Part shown: in pieces, positions 12,798 through 26,546 of the stretch
Layout: each line of letters opens with the position of its first letter
How positions within the stretch are numbered: the first letter of the stretch is position 1
Assembly (NCBI RefSeq): GCF_000315625.1
Contig: NW_005434640.1
Coordinates: 132,270-196,269, forward strand
Length of the DNA stretch: 64,000 bases
Reading direction: 5' to 3'
Source of the DNA: Guillardia theta CCMP2712
Taxonomy: Eukaryota; Cryptophyceae; Pyrenomonadales; Geminigeraceae
Notes under the pieces: generated by a model
What the model saw: only the letters and a program-made list of their open reading frames with translations
Told to the model about the DNA's origin: nothing
The model's database searches: none
Program-made: the position numbers and the translations under genes

Positions 12798-14917
12798 GTT
12801 CTCTCACGAGTGCTCAAGTTTGCTCAGCCGAAGTTCAAATACCCGAAGACGGTGACTTGGTTTCAGTGCAGCAGATGTTGTTGACGGCCCCTTTTTAGAT
12901 CTGTGATCTGTCCAAGAAGCTGATAGTCGATTGGGCCGAGAAGTATGGAGCCGAGGCAACGGTCTTCGCCTATCTCTCTCTATACTTTGGATCTGAGTTC
13001 TTGCAGGAATTCGCATCGGCTGCTCGCGCTCTGGGATGGGTTGGAGCGACTGGTATAGAATGCAACAAACTGCCATGGCATCTTACTGGATACGATGAAA
13101 CAGGCGGTGTTGTTCCTCCAGCCATGAACCCATCCATAGCGTCAGGCTACATTGGCAATATTCCCTCGTTCAATGGCCTTGCTATGCTTATGCGCTGTGA
13201 CAGAGCAATCTCCCACTGTGCCTCCTACTCAACAATTCGACGCTAGCCAACTCGCCGACGCTTCTCCTTTCTGTGCGTCGTTGTGTGTCATCGCTGCTAT
13301 CATCTCTTCCTCCTCCTCAGTTTCCAAGCCGAGGACTGTTCATCGAGTCTAGGACACATTCATGGCATCCATGCTTGCTGTCTTGTGATCAAGCTCATTT
13401 TCTCATTCGAGATATCTTTGATTCTTTCTCATCGCTTACGGTGTTGCGACGTAGACGTCTCTGCAATGAAAGCGGCCCAAGGAAATCCCAGTGTCAGCCC
13501 TGAAGCAGGCAAGCAGAGAAATGCCGGCCTATCATGTGATTGATTTTTTGGATCTACCAGTTCAACATCTTGGTGCTGCTGCTCAAAGGCCTGTACAAAA
13601 GATGACTTTCGACCAAGCTTCTGAAATTTTGGGCCTGATGGCATCAGTCTTGGTATGCTCAGATTGAACGAATGAGAATCAATCGAGTCTTCCTTGTCAC
13701 TGTTTGGAGACAGGACGACCATTCTGCTGATCATGCTCTGGATGATACTGTAGACATCATCGCGCAGGTATTCAAATGCCGCTGATTATCTTGATTAGAA
13801 AAAGATCTTATTTGTACCGTTGCCAGAGATGTGCAGCTGCAATAGAATGGATACAAGCCGAAATCCTCGGTGATGATGCAAAAGGTATTCATGTTGTTGC
13901 TTGTGGGTCATGATCTTATGCTTGCGCAGCTGAAGACTACATGAATCAGCTCATCGACTTGAACGACAAGCTGAGACGAGAAGTGAAGGTGATGTTTGAC
14001 CCCTTGGATGATGTTGATAGTGACATTCCTTGTGGTTCAGCGGTACTACTCCCGGAAGAAACATGCGGCAAAATCCTCAAGCAAGCATCATACAAGCCCC
14101 TCAAACTCACATTCGAAAGCCGAAGAGAACAACACTTCAGCTGAAGGCAACCTGATCGACCTATTGGTAAATCTACCAACGAGATCTTTGTCGATTCGTT
14201 GACTTGCGATTCACCCTAGATCAATCCAGTGCCTGGCCCAGAAACACTCCTCAGGTTCCCAAATTTCTTTCTGAGCCTTTGGAGGAGCACCTGACTGTTT
14301 TCACCCTCTAAAGTGCGTCAGCCCCTCCCATGCCCGATGAAAGTCCATCTGCTGCCCGCGATGTCAACGGTGCTGTCAATCCCCCCGTTGTAAACCCCGT
14401 CACCTCCGACCTCCCGACGTCTGCTGGATTTCCGCTCCCCCACAGCAAGGCACGGCAGGAGCCCTCCCTCACAGAGGTGTTTGACCGCATCAATGTGAAC
14501 GCTCAGGTGAAAACGATCAGCATCTCGGCGCCTCTGACGCCTCCCGCAGCTGGCGGAGGAGCTGGTACACAAGGACTCGACGCTCGACGCTCAAGGCAGG
14601 AGGGAGAGACTCAAGTGAGTCATGGAGAGAGGGCAGGAGCGCGTGCTGGACTGATTATTATCCCCCCCCCCCCTCTCAGTTGGATCAAGAACGTTGTCAA
14701 GGAGAGCAAATCAAAGATCAAAGAGCAGAAGGTTTGCGGGCTTGCCTGCCGTGCCCAGCTGACCGAGGCCGACAGGACCCTGACTTCGTCTCAATCGCCA
14801 ACCAGAAGAAGGTGAGGGCAGAGAGATGGGAAGCGTCTCGAGTTAACGTGCTGTGTACAGCTAAAAGGCTTCCAATACCTCGAAGAGCTGCAGCAGTTTG
14901 GCAACCTTGCAGTGTAG
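12798..14917 (+). CDS. VHS/GAT-like endosomal adaptor (5' end unresolved)
   Basis: VHS-GAT proteins (TOM1, GGA) bind ubiquitinated cargo and clathrin on endosomes. Exons joined by short introns give ICDLSKKLIVDWAEKYG near 12900, like the VHS helix that ends in ...W, and a later segment starting FPSRGL. A helical region at 13560-13990 resembles the GAT three-helix bundle: QASEILGLMASVL, then LDDTVDIIAQ, CAAAIEWIQAEILGDDAK and YMNQLIDLNDKLRREVK. Next come a Ser/Lys/His-rich linker and NLIDLL, a clathrin-box-like motif. The C-terminus (LAEELVHKDSTL, WIKNVVKESKSKIKEQK, FQYLEELQQFGNLAV) is helical and ends at TAG 14915-14917. Coding frames stay in phase across at least six introns. The family assignment rests on helix pattern and the clathrin-box motif only. 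Confidence 0.5.
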
Positions 14918-15519
14918 ACATGGTGCTGTCGTCTAGTGATATTTTTTGGTTGATCGGTGCACAAGGAGAGACGTGTAGATGAAAGGATTCTTGCGAAGGG
15001 AGGAAGTGGAGAAAATCAGCTGGCAACACGCACTGATGTATATATGGGAAAAAACATACTTTTGAAATGCATTGTTTATGATCCTCAAAAATATCTTTTC
15101 AAAATCTACAAGGCAACTATGTACACGGCTATTTACAAGCTTCCTACCAACAGCGTGTAATACGTCAAATCTGAAAACAATCTCATATCAGTGACAAGAT
15201 CAAAACCAAATTGTCAGGGGGCTTTCTAGGTGGATCAGCAAAGATCAGTGTAACTATGACTATATTCGAAGCCTCTTCGCCGCAGCTCGGCTCGAAAAGT
15301 TTGTCATCATTTTGCTGATGGAGCCCGAACCAAGGGCATCGAAAGACATCTTCTTGGACAAGCTCTTTCACTCGTCTCTCATCTCCATGCCTCTTGTCCC
15401 CCCCCCCCCCCCCACCCCCCGCCTTCCCCCAAGCCCCCGCCTTCCCCCATGCCTTACCGCCATTGGGACTCCTCGCTTCACGTGCGCGCCCTCCTCCCCA
15501 CTCATCTTATCACATGATC
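14918..15519. other. Intergenic region with poly-C tract
   Basis: No gene seen. The 15400-15450 segment is a C homopolymer-like run with scattered A, T and G. Confidence 0.5.
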
Positions 15520-16130
15520 CGGGCCTGATCCGGGCCGCCCGGCCCGGGCCGGGCCCGGCGGCCCGGTGCCAGTGCACCGGTCGTACTACCGTACGGTAGT
15601 ACCGGGTAGCCTGCCCGGTGACCGTACAGCGGGGCCCGGGGTTCTCCCGGCGACGGACGGTGACTGGGCTATCATGCACGATCGGACCGTGGTCGGCCGC
15701 TCCCGGGGCCGGGCCTCCCCGGGCCGGGGACTCGCCTCGGACACCGGGCCCGGGGTGGCGTCTCCGATAGGACCCTCAGCAGGCTGGTACGGTCCCCCAG
15801 TCCGAGAAGCCAGGCTCGGATCGGAAGCCTGAGTTTGTTACCGAGAACACCGTACTACCGTACCGTACGCCGTTTGGAATTCCGACTGATGGCAGACATC
15901 ATGGCATCCGATGATGATTGAATCGGCGATCAGTGACTGCCGCGCCGCGGCTCTCCTCCTCGCACGGCCCAGTGACCGCGGCGCCGCGACGGTCACCGAC
16001 TACGGTGAAGCCACCGAGTCGGACGACGGTACCGTAGGCGAGTCACAGTTGAACGGCGGTCCAACTTGCAAGTTGCCGCGCCGCGCCGCACTGGCTGCAG
16101 TGCACTGCGGCGCGGCACTGAGTCTGCCCA
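15520..16130. repeat. GC-rich palindrome-rich intergenic island 2
   Basis: Dense in self-complementary words such as CTACCGTACGGTAG (about 15587-15600), CCGGGCCGGGCCCGG and TGCAGTGCACTGCGGCGCGG. It shares vocabulary with the other islands. There is no gene-like frame. Confidence 0.6.
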
Positions 16131-16803
16131 ACAGCAAGAAGATGATTATTTTTAATTAGGTTCCCAGGAAATAGTCCTGTTGAAGAGCCCCCTAGTGAAC
16201 AAGGGATAGGACCTTGGGGTATTACAGCTATGACCGAGCTATGTCCTGGGGGGCTAGCCTGTCAGAGGCGCGAGCGACAGGGTGGAGGGAACAGTGATTA
16301 TGGATGAGAAGGTTGGAAGCAGACGGCAGGCGAGAGGAACTTGGGAGAGAACAGGAGGATGCAGACAGCACATGGGCAGGAGGAGGCTGTGGCATGACTG
16401 CAGATCGTTGGCCCTGACTCTGTCTGAATGGTTTGCAGGACTCGTGTGCTTTCTAGCAAGGTCACAGCTAGTCACAGCCGCCGCGTGTGTGGTGCAGGTG
16501 AGGACAACAAGCACGCTTGTGTGGTCTTCCATGCATCATTTGCAACTATGATAGTTATCTTAACGCGTTATCTTTCTTATCCATGCTGATGACGACTTAT
16601 CGATATGAGTTGCACACTTGGCTCGTTTCTGAAAGCAGCACAGCAAACGATGCAATAGAACTGACTGATTGCTCAGATACCACCATCTTGTACGTTACAA
16701 CAAATGCCCTTGTATTTTGATTTGTACATGAACCGTGTATAATAAACACCTAGATGTCGATTGTCGATCTCCATTCCTGCCAGCAAGTAAGATCCTAATC
16801 CCA
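16131..16803. other. Intergenic region downstream of the OTU gene
   Basis: No supported gene. GCCTGTCAGAGG at about 16258 matches part of the 32-nt tandem repeat at 43302. The segment nearest 16803 probably holds the OTU 3' UTR. Confidence 0.4.
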
Positions 16804-19372
<2,569 letters not shown>

Positions 19373-19739
19373 CTGGTCTCTGGGTTGAACACCTTGAAGA
19401 GAAGAAAACGACACCCTACGAACAATTTCGTGGTTAGACGGAGAAGCTTTCTGCTCCTCTCTCTCTCCTCGCACACGGAGTCTAGCCCTTTCCCCTCCTA
19501 TCACGTAACAATGCACTGCTCTTTTTGGTTTTCTCCTCCTTGTTCGTGCTCCTCCCTCCTCCCTCCTCCCTCCTCCCTCCTCCGTCCTCCTTGTTTCTCC
19601 CTTGTTCCCCAGCAGCCATCTTTCGGGGGACTTGCTGCCCTCGATATCAGTTCTCTTCTCCTAATTATTTTTGCTGTCTTAAATTATTTATGAGAATATT
19701 TCTGAGGCAGACTTGATATCATAGACAATTTTGTCAGAT
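19373..19739. other. OTU upstream region
   Basis: It contains a (CCTCCCT)n-like pyrimidine tract at about 19545-19600 and TTCTGAGGCAGACTTG near 19701, a weaker relative of the CTGAGGCGG motif. Part may be 5' exon or UTR of the OTU gene. Confidence 0.35.
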
Positions 19740-20050
19740 TTTGATCATCACCCCTCCACCTCCCTGCGTTTTGAGAGCATTTGGATGATGGTAGGGCTGC
19801 CTTTTTAGTGTTTTTCACCACCCCCCACATTCACTACCCTACCCCCAATTTTTCCGGTATCCGTACTTTGACACCGGTGTCCTTTGCTTCAACCTTACTT
19901 CAATCCAAGTTTTGATACTACAAAGTACCTACCCCTTCCCTCTTCAAAGATCACCCCACCCATCTTTTACACTCCTCTATTTCCAAGGACCCCTCATCCT
20001 TCCAATTACATCGTACCCCCCTACCCTATTCTTAGCTTGCTACCCACGAA
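19740..20050. repeat. TACCCC-rich intergenic tract
   Basis: The plus strand is rich in CACCCC, TACCCC and CTACCC words, the complement of the G-rich tracts at 8583-8765 and 11400-11835. It lies just upstream of an orphan gene. It may be a degraded dispersed repeat; no ends were identified. Confidence 0.45.
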
Positions 20051-20068
20051 CGAAATTCTCAGGGCGGC

Positions 20069-21061
20069 ATGCAAGGGCGGGCTTATGACAAGGTGCTCAT
20101 GGCGGCCCCAGCCCGCGTCTCATCCTCTTCCAACCCCGATTCATGCACGATCTTCAACCCTTCTCATCCATTCTCTGTAGCAACGTCTTCAAGTGCTGAT
20201 GGCCGTGCCAAGGAGGAAGGGAATGGTACCACCATCGCACCTCCTCTGATTGAGATCCTGGATGCATCAAAGCGCCAGAGACCAATTTACCCCTACATCC
20301 CTGGGGCATCAAATGCGGAAGATTACGTCAATTATGTTCACAGGAAAGTTGGGATACATGTCAAACAGACATCATGCACCAGAATCATCAGTATGATGAG
20401 ATTCTTGCAAGACATGCTCGCCGAGGGGACTGTTCAGTTTGTCACAAGTAATGACGAGTCTCAGGTTTCCGTATTTGGATTTACCGTGATGACCGCAACA
20501 CAACCGGAATTTAACCACAAAGTCAAGGATTTCATCAGCTCCAATCCGTACTGGGTTCGCTTGAATGGACGAGAAACAATAAAAAGGCCTACGCAACAAG
20601 TTTACGAATTGTTCCGCCAGCTTGGCATCGTTCCAGTTCGCGGAACACGCGGGCTACAAGAAAAGGATGAAGACAAGAGGGATTTCTTGCTCGCAACAAC
20701 GTATCAATTCAGCCGCATCAAGCTCATCCGTGCGCGCGATCGCCTGAGGCCGAATGGGATCTCGTATCTGCAGAACTATCGCCTCTTGTCTGTCGGGCCG
20801 GAGGACATGAACGCTTTCCATGATGACGTCGAAAGTATTGCGTCGGTTGCTCCTGACAGCTCCGAATGTAGCGAGCATGGTGATGGTGTCTCCAACCAAA
20901 ACGGTCCTTTACTATCCCCGGTACAGCCTCGGCAAACATCGCAATGGCATGCTTTGATGGGCCTTTTGGAAGGAAGCAAGAACGACTTGCTGCACGATTG
21001 CAATCACAATCCTGCATCAAACTCTGAATCTTCTCCACTTGACAACCATGGACAATCTTGA
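20069..21061 (+). CDS. Orphan protein, about 330 residues, single exon
   Basis: A clean ATG-started frame of 330 codons. A Ser-rich N-terminus (to about residue 60) precedes a compact region (about residues 65-260) with RPIYPYIPGASNAEDYVNYV, TRIISMMRFLQDMLAEGTV and YELFRQLGIVPVRGTRG. A Ser/Asp-rich acidic tail follows, and the protein ends NHGQS. No signal peptide or membrane helix is seen. Internal ATGs (MAAPARVSSS) could be the start. The middle could be a small folded nucleic-acid or protein-binding domain, but no family was recognised. It is flanked upstream by the TACCCC tract and downstream by a GC island. Confidence 0.6.
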   Translation: MQGRAYDKVLMAAPARVSSSSNPDSCTIFNPSHPFSVATSSSADGRAKEEGNGTTIAPPLIEILDASKRQRPIYPYIPGASNAEDYVNYVHRKVGIHVKQTSCTRIISMMRFLQDMLAEGTVQFVTSNDESQVSVFGFTVMTATQPEFNHKVKDFISSNPYWVRLNGRETIKRPTQQVYELFRQLGIVPVRGTRGLQEKDEDKRDFLLATTYQFSRIKLIRARDRLRPNGISYLQNYRLLSVGPEDMNAFHDDVESIASVAPDSSECSEHGDGVSNQNGPLLSPVQPRQTSQWHALMGLLEGSKNDLLHDCNHNPASNSESSPLDNHGQS

Positions 21062-21369
21062 CACTGAACAGCTCAGATGTGTTTCATTGGTAATGCTCTC
21101 AGTGGCAGGGTATGATGTCACTGACGGTGTCAGTGTGTACCTTTTTTTGAACTTGGCAATTTTACTAGATTTGCGAATGGCTTGACTGCATGATGCCACC
21201 GTAATTCGATACTTACGGTCACAGTTCAGTATTAGAGATTTGATGACTTGTATCCTGATTACCGTATCGTTAGTTTTTATTCTTGACTCATCATTGTAAA
21301 TCCTCTCTTTCGAAGCTTTACCGTACCCGCTCAGCTGCACTGAACATGGAGGCCGTGGCTGTCAAGTCA
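21062..21369. other. Intergenic region after the orphan gene
   Basis: No gene or clear repeat is seen. It is moderately AT-rich and probably holds the 3' UTR of the orphan. Confidence 0.4.
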
Positions 21370-21960
21370 AGTTGTTGACGCCCGGGAGCCTCTCCCCGTC
21401 GGCGCGCCGGAAGCCGTGACCGTACGGTGCGACCCCGCGTCCGACTGCGGCCAGTCCGCCCGGCGTGCCGGCCCCGCCGCACCGTCACCGTGCCACTGTG
21501 CGGCGGACGGTGACTCGGCTGCGCACTCAGTCACAGTGTTCACGGTTCGCCGCATCATCCGCAGTGATCCTCCAAGTGAGTCAGCTCAGTAGGGCGGCTC
21601 CGACCGTGTTGACAGTGATTCGGAATCGGAGAACTCCGACTCAGTCGAAACACTTAGGTCCGACGGGGGGCGCCCCGGGCCCGGCGGCGCCAGCCTCCCC
21701 TCAGCGCGCGGCCCGGGCCCGGGCGGGCCCCGCCGCCGCCGCCGGGCCGCGGCGTGCTTCTTGAGCGGACTCAGCTGAATTTCTGCGATCCTCAGTATTT
21801 CATAGCCTAGTACTACGGTATCAAGTTTACTGTACGGTCCACTCCCGCACCGCGTACTAGGTATCATGTGATCAGGCCGGCCCGCCGGGGCGGCCGCCCG
21901 GCCGGCCGGCCCGGGCCGGGCCCGAGTCCCGGTCACCGGCGTACGGTCGGAAACGTCTTT
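21370..21960. repeat. GC-rich palindrome-rich intergenic island 3
   Basis: CpG-rich words such as GGCGCGCCGG, CGGCCGCCCGGCCGGCCGG and CACTGTGCGGCGGACGGTGAC occur throughout. It lies upstream of the collagen-like gene and is of the same type as the other islands. Confidence 0.6.
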
Positions 21961-22101
21961 GTAACAGGCGTAACATCTCTACGTAACGCCCGTAACGACC
22001 AATTGTCTCTTCGCGGCGGCTCATGGGGAACGGCGCCATGCAGCGGTAAGGCTGAAGTGATGGGGAGACGTGAAAGGGCAGCATGTTCATAAGATCGGAA
22101 C

Positions 22102-23754
22102 ATGCAGAGCAAGAGTCTCAACATGTCTTCTTTGGGAAGAGTAACTCATGCTATTGATGTTAATCACCTTTCTATGCAATCTAGACTTGTGGTTCTCACG
22201 CATAGTGTGGAATTCCGGGAAATAGTTTGTTCATGCGCATGACATCTTCGATCACAGGCGCATCCTGGTAGTTGGTGCATCGATCTTTGTGGCAACCCTC
22301 GCAATTGCCTTTGTTTTGTTGATAACCCAGGTTCGAGACAAACGAACGGGGAAATAATTCAACTAATTCCATGTACAGGAATCGGATACCCGAGGTAGCA
22401 GTGCTCTTTACCAGCAGGCTTACTACACTGTTCCCTCTCAACAACTGGCCTTTGCGAATCAGGCCAAGTTCACCCAGCTTCCCAGCTATGTAGGGGTCGC
22501 TGTTACAACAGTAGACTTGGTGATGTAGCCTTCAGGTGGTAACTGGAGCAGTGAATGCCCCCTCTGGTGGAGCCCAATCCCCCCCGAACGGCGTTGTTAT
22601 GCAGTTTCCTGGCAGCCAGGTGACTTTTGCTTCTCCGTCTCCTTGAGTTCAACTGGTAAATGTTCCATCGCAGGACTCGGTGAGCGACTCGCCTGCAGAC
22701 GAGGAGGAGGAGGAGGAGGAGCACTTGACTGAAGAGGAGAAGAAGGAGAAGCAGGAGCAAGAGGTTCTGATCCCTTGAAGCATCCTGTTGTGGAGACTGA
22801 TGATTGCTGCAGAAACAAAGAAGGTTGAAGAGGTCGCTCGAGAGAACGAAGGAGCGAACGTACAGAATCAATGCTCGCATGGCTGATCTGCGACGATATG
22901 TCAAGGCTCAAGCCAGAGAGGTTCTCCGATCCATCGATGTAAGTGGCAAGGTTCTGCATGACACATTTCTCTAATTGTATTTGTGCAGTCTCAAACCGAG
23001 GACATCGATTACCGAATCTCCAAGGTTCCTGGTGTGGTCGGACCAGAAGGTATCGTCATGTGTGATATGCTAAGGTGTTTTTTTGATACTTTCTTAAAGG
23101 CCCAAGAGGTATTGCTGGAACCCCTGGTAAGAATGGTGTGAACGGAGCCCATGGCCAGCCTGGAGAACAAGGACCACAAGGGGAACCAGGTGAAGAGCTT
23201 GCTTCTTTTGTGCCTCTACCTCTTACGTTGACACAGGTGAACCTGGACCTGTCGGAGATCCTGGCCCCCCTGGACCAGAGGGATTGGTGGGACCCGAGGG
23301 ACCCGAGGGACCTCCAGGTAACGAGTCATTCCATTGGATCTCTCATGGGGGAGGGAAGGAAGACTGGCTTGTGCGGAGTGATGCGAATTTTCGAAACTGA
23401 ACGCTACCCTCTTTCTCTGTGTTGTGTTGTCCTTGCTCCCTAGGACCCCATGGTCCTGCGGGAATTCTTGGAGGCCCCGGCCCCATTGGCCCACAAGGCC
23501 GATCTCGTCGCCGCCTCTAAGACTGAAGATTCTTCTGGTTGGTTGTGGTCAGGGGAGATTAGGGAAGCAAGCAAGTAGTCAGAGTAGCACAGCCTGTGCA
23601 ATGATCTTTGAAGTCATTCGCTGTGATATGACAAGAGAATCTTTTTGAGCTGTGGTTTCTTCTGACTATTCGATTTCCTGAAGGACCGGCTGGACCTCCA
23701 GGCATCGCTGGACCTCCTGGACCCATTGGACCACAAGGCAAGAGTCGAAGATAA
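22102..23754 (+). CDS. Membrane-anchored collagen-like protein
   Basis: Collagen triple helices are built from Gly-X-Y repeats. A short N-terminal exon is followed by one with the hydrophobic helix [20 protein letters not shown], suggesting a type II or signal-anchor protein. Next come a Gln/Ser-rich segment, an acidic coiled-coil-like stretch ([20 protein letters not shown]) and a basic helical stretch ([14 protein letters not shown]). From about 23040 several exons encode Gly-[17 protein letters not shown], then [13 protein letters not shown], and [16 protein letters not shown]. Two consecutive exons both read as terminal. One ends [17 protein letters not shown] (23518-23520), the other [15 protein letters not shown] (23752-23754). 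They probably arose by exon duplication and may be alternative 3' ends. Intron phases keep the Gly-X-Y register. The first exon is the weakest part of the model. Confidence 0.8.
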
Positions 23755-24011
23755 GCATCGGACTACCTGCTTCCTTACCACAGCGAATCAAAAACAAGCG
23801 ATATGCTTCTAACCGGCGCATGTTGTCTTCTGCAAAAATACAGACAAATTTTCAAAACACCGTGTTTCTGTCCACTAGACACGTCCAAGAGTGGTTGTTT
23901 TGCCTCTATGTCCCTGCTTGCTGCTCTGCACTATCGTGAAGCATCCTCTCCGACTCAGCTATCAACAACATCTGAGTGCACCATCAGCATCAAAAGAACA
24001 TCATCTCGAGA

Positions 24012-26477
24012 TCAACTTGATACTTCGTTTTGCTGCAGGGACTGAAAATCAACCACAGGTTCATCTTGAGTAACCGCCCCGTTGTCGTTGAAGACCTCAA
24101 AAGTTTTGGTAGACATCTTTTTTTCGTCACCGTCTAGACGAGCATCTTTGCAAACGAATAGCTTTTGACTTGAGGATTCTTGTTGGCCAACCTTCAATAT
24201 TGGTTCTTTCTCATTACTGACATCTGCGCCTGTTGGAATCGAAATCACATAGGGGCATAAGAAGCGATTCAATGTAGTAGATTTTGACCTGTGAGAACGC
24301 TATCTTCCATATCGACAGCTTTCCTTTTTCTAATGGTGTCCGGTGAACTCGGAACCGTTGTCATATTTCGAGGCGAGTGATTTCCTGATGTTGGATCCTC
24401 TCGCTTCTTTCCAGAATCTATGCCTTCAGCTTGATCATTTTCTACAGCAATCTGAGATTCTTTTGCTGAGTGTGAGTTATCACTGATAACTACAGTGGGT
24501 TCCTGCACGCCAATGTCATTTGCTCCAGCGTTCGAAGTATCGTGCTGAGAATTTGTAAGTAGCGGCTCAACCGCCACTACTCCTAGCGCAAGAGATTTCT
24601 CTTCAGCATTATCAATGGCTTCGAGATTCAATTCGAGATTCAATTCGAGATTCTGATCAACTGTTGATTCTTGCTTATCTGTTGTTTTGTTACAACCAGT
24701 TCCAGGCAATGTTTCCACAAGATCTGAGCATGCATTTTGCAGATCAGACGAATCAATTTTTGCGATATCTCCATGATTTTCCACTGGATTATCTGAGCCT
24801 TTGGCAAGCTCATTTGGTTCAGATATTTGATCATCAACCAACATTGTTTCATCTTGATCGTCTAACATCTTGTTATAGTCCAGACTTTTTGTTTCTTCCG
24901 CCTCGCTATCCTTGTTGTCAGTTGCATCAGACAATCCGAATTCTAGCTTTTGAGTTTGCTTTTCTTGGTTTGCACAAGGAGATGTATTCACTTCTGATGT
25001 GATGATAGGCGTAGAGTTGCTGTTTTCTCTTCAAGTACCAGGAAAGGAAAAAAATCACTTCAACAACAACAATACACACAGAGATACACACACACACACA
25101 AAGTGAATTACTTGATTGTATCCTGCTCCGGAATGACCTCCAATCTTGAGAGCAGTCTTGCTGCATCTGCAGTGCTGACTATTTCTACATCGCGGAGAAT
25201 ACTCACCAAGTGCTAAGCATTCATTTCAATCTAGTGAGCAATGTTCAAAAGCAAACAAGGACCTCTTTTTCCTCAAGCAATGTTGAGATGTTCGCAACAT
25301 TCCTGTCATTATCTTTGGTGTACACCTCAACCTTCTGAGACAGATCATAAATTTTCCTCTGGTATTCTTCTATTTCAGAGCTCAACTTCGATTTTTCTTC
25401 GTGAAGTACTGAGTTTTCTGAAATTAGCATGGCGATTTTGCTGTATTGGCATTCGACCTGCACTCACCGATCAAAATTAAACACAAAAATGCTGTAATGC
25501 AGTTTTATACGATGTTTCTCAGGTGTTTCTCATGCTTCATCAGCTGCTTTTTAATGCCATGCATTTGTTCATTTTTCTCGAGTATCAGGTCAAATTCTTG
25601 TGCCATACGCGCAATCTGTCAAACATGCACCATCAAGAGATCTTGAGGACAAATTGTTGATTCATGACCTGGGACCTTAACATCGTCAAATCTCTTTGAC
25701 AAGACAAAATTTCAGTGGACTGTCGAGTTATTTCATCTTGTGCAGCTTCCAAGAACTTTAGATTTTCCTTCGATCTATGTCTTTCTTTTTGCAGATTAAA
25801 ATTTATTTCTTGAGCATACCTGGTCAGAGATTAGATCCAAAGGACATACATCTGCTGAAGTCTCTTGCATCAAACCGTTTCAAGTTCTGAACTTGATCAT
25901 CGTTCACACTTTTCTCCGTGTTCAACGAATTGTCGGGAATGCAGAGTAGTGCTTCGAGTGAAGGTTCGATTGTTTCCAGCAACCCTTCCATGAACTTATC
26001 GATGTCCAGAAATGAGCTTGACTGCTCTGAGGGCTCAAGAGGACAATTAGTGCTTTGCTCTACATCTTCGTTAAAGGCGCAATCTTTTATCTTCTTTTTG
26101 TTGATCTCGACCAAGGCTGTCCTGAACCAGTCCATTTCCTATCACAAGAAAAAGCAAAACATTTCTCACAAGAGCAACCTGATTTTTGATCTCATGTTGC
26201 TGATGAGAAACAATTGCATTTCAAGGCATTCCTTGGGATCTTCATTCCCGTTGTTTGAAGGAGTTTCCGCTTCTGCTCAATGTACTTTGAGTTTGTTGCA
26301 AATCTTTCCCTCCGCATACTCAAGTACTTCGATGCATCTTTTCGCATCTTTCATACCTGCTTTCAGCATTGTATCCTCTTGCATGCATTCTCTCGAGTAA
26401 TCCCTCTCATCGACTTCTCCTTCCTCCGCTGTTCGCTCCCAGCCATCCGCGTCCTTCGTTGTCGCACTATTCGCCAT
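24012..26477 (-). CDS. Coiled-coil protein of unknown function
   Basis: Starts at ATG 26477 (MANSATTKDADGWERTAEEG) and ends ...QNEVSS-stop at 24012-24014. Exons in between include an acidic helical segment with DIDKFMEGLLETIEPSLEAL and a heptad-like stretch with SENSVLHEEKSKLSSEIEEY. A long acidic exon (about 24290-24990) carries a near-tandem repeat, NLELNLELNLEAI, and a basic patch, TIRKRKAVDMED, that resembles a nuclear localisation signal. The last intron joins DSVLT to GADVSNEKE in phase. There is no signal peptide or membrane helix. Sequence is more AT-rich than its neighbours. The family is not recognised; a scaffold or nuclear role is only a guess. Confidence 0.65.
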
Positions 26478-26546
26478 CCCGCCAAAAAACTTTGAAGGCC
26501 CAAAAGAAAAAATCTATTCCCTGAGGCGGACTTCATCGGGTTCGCC
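26478..26546. promoter_or_regulatory. 69-bp divergent promoter
   Basis: Only 69 nt separate the two divergent start codons (26477 minus, 26547 plus). The gap contains CCCTGAGGCGGACTT, related to the CTGAGGCGGGT motif found upstream of other genes. A shared bidirectional promoter is inferred. Confidence 0.5.

Noticed and set aside
16254..16551. Possible small gene on either strand
   Set aside because: Composition is not gene-like, no splice partners were found, and the two strands are equally open.
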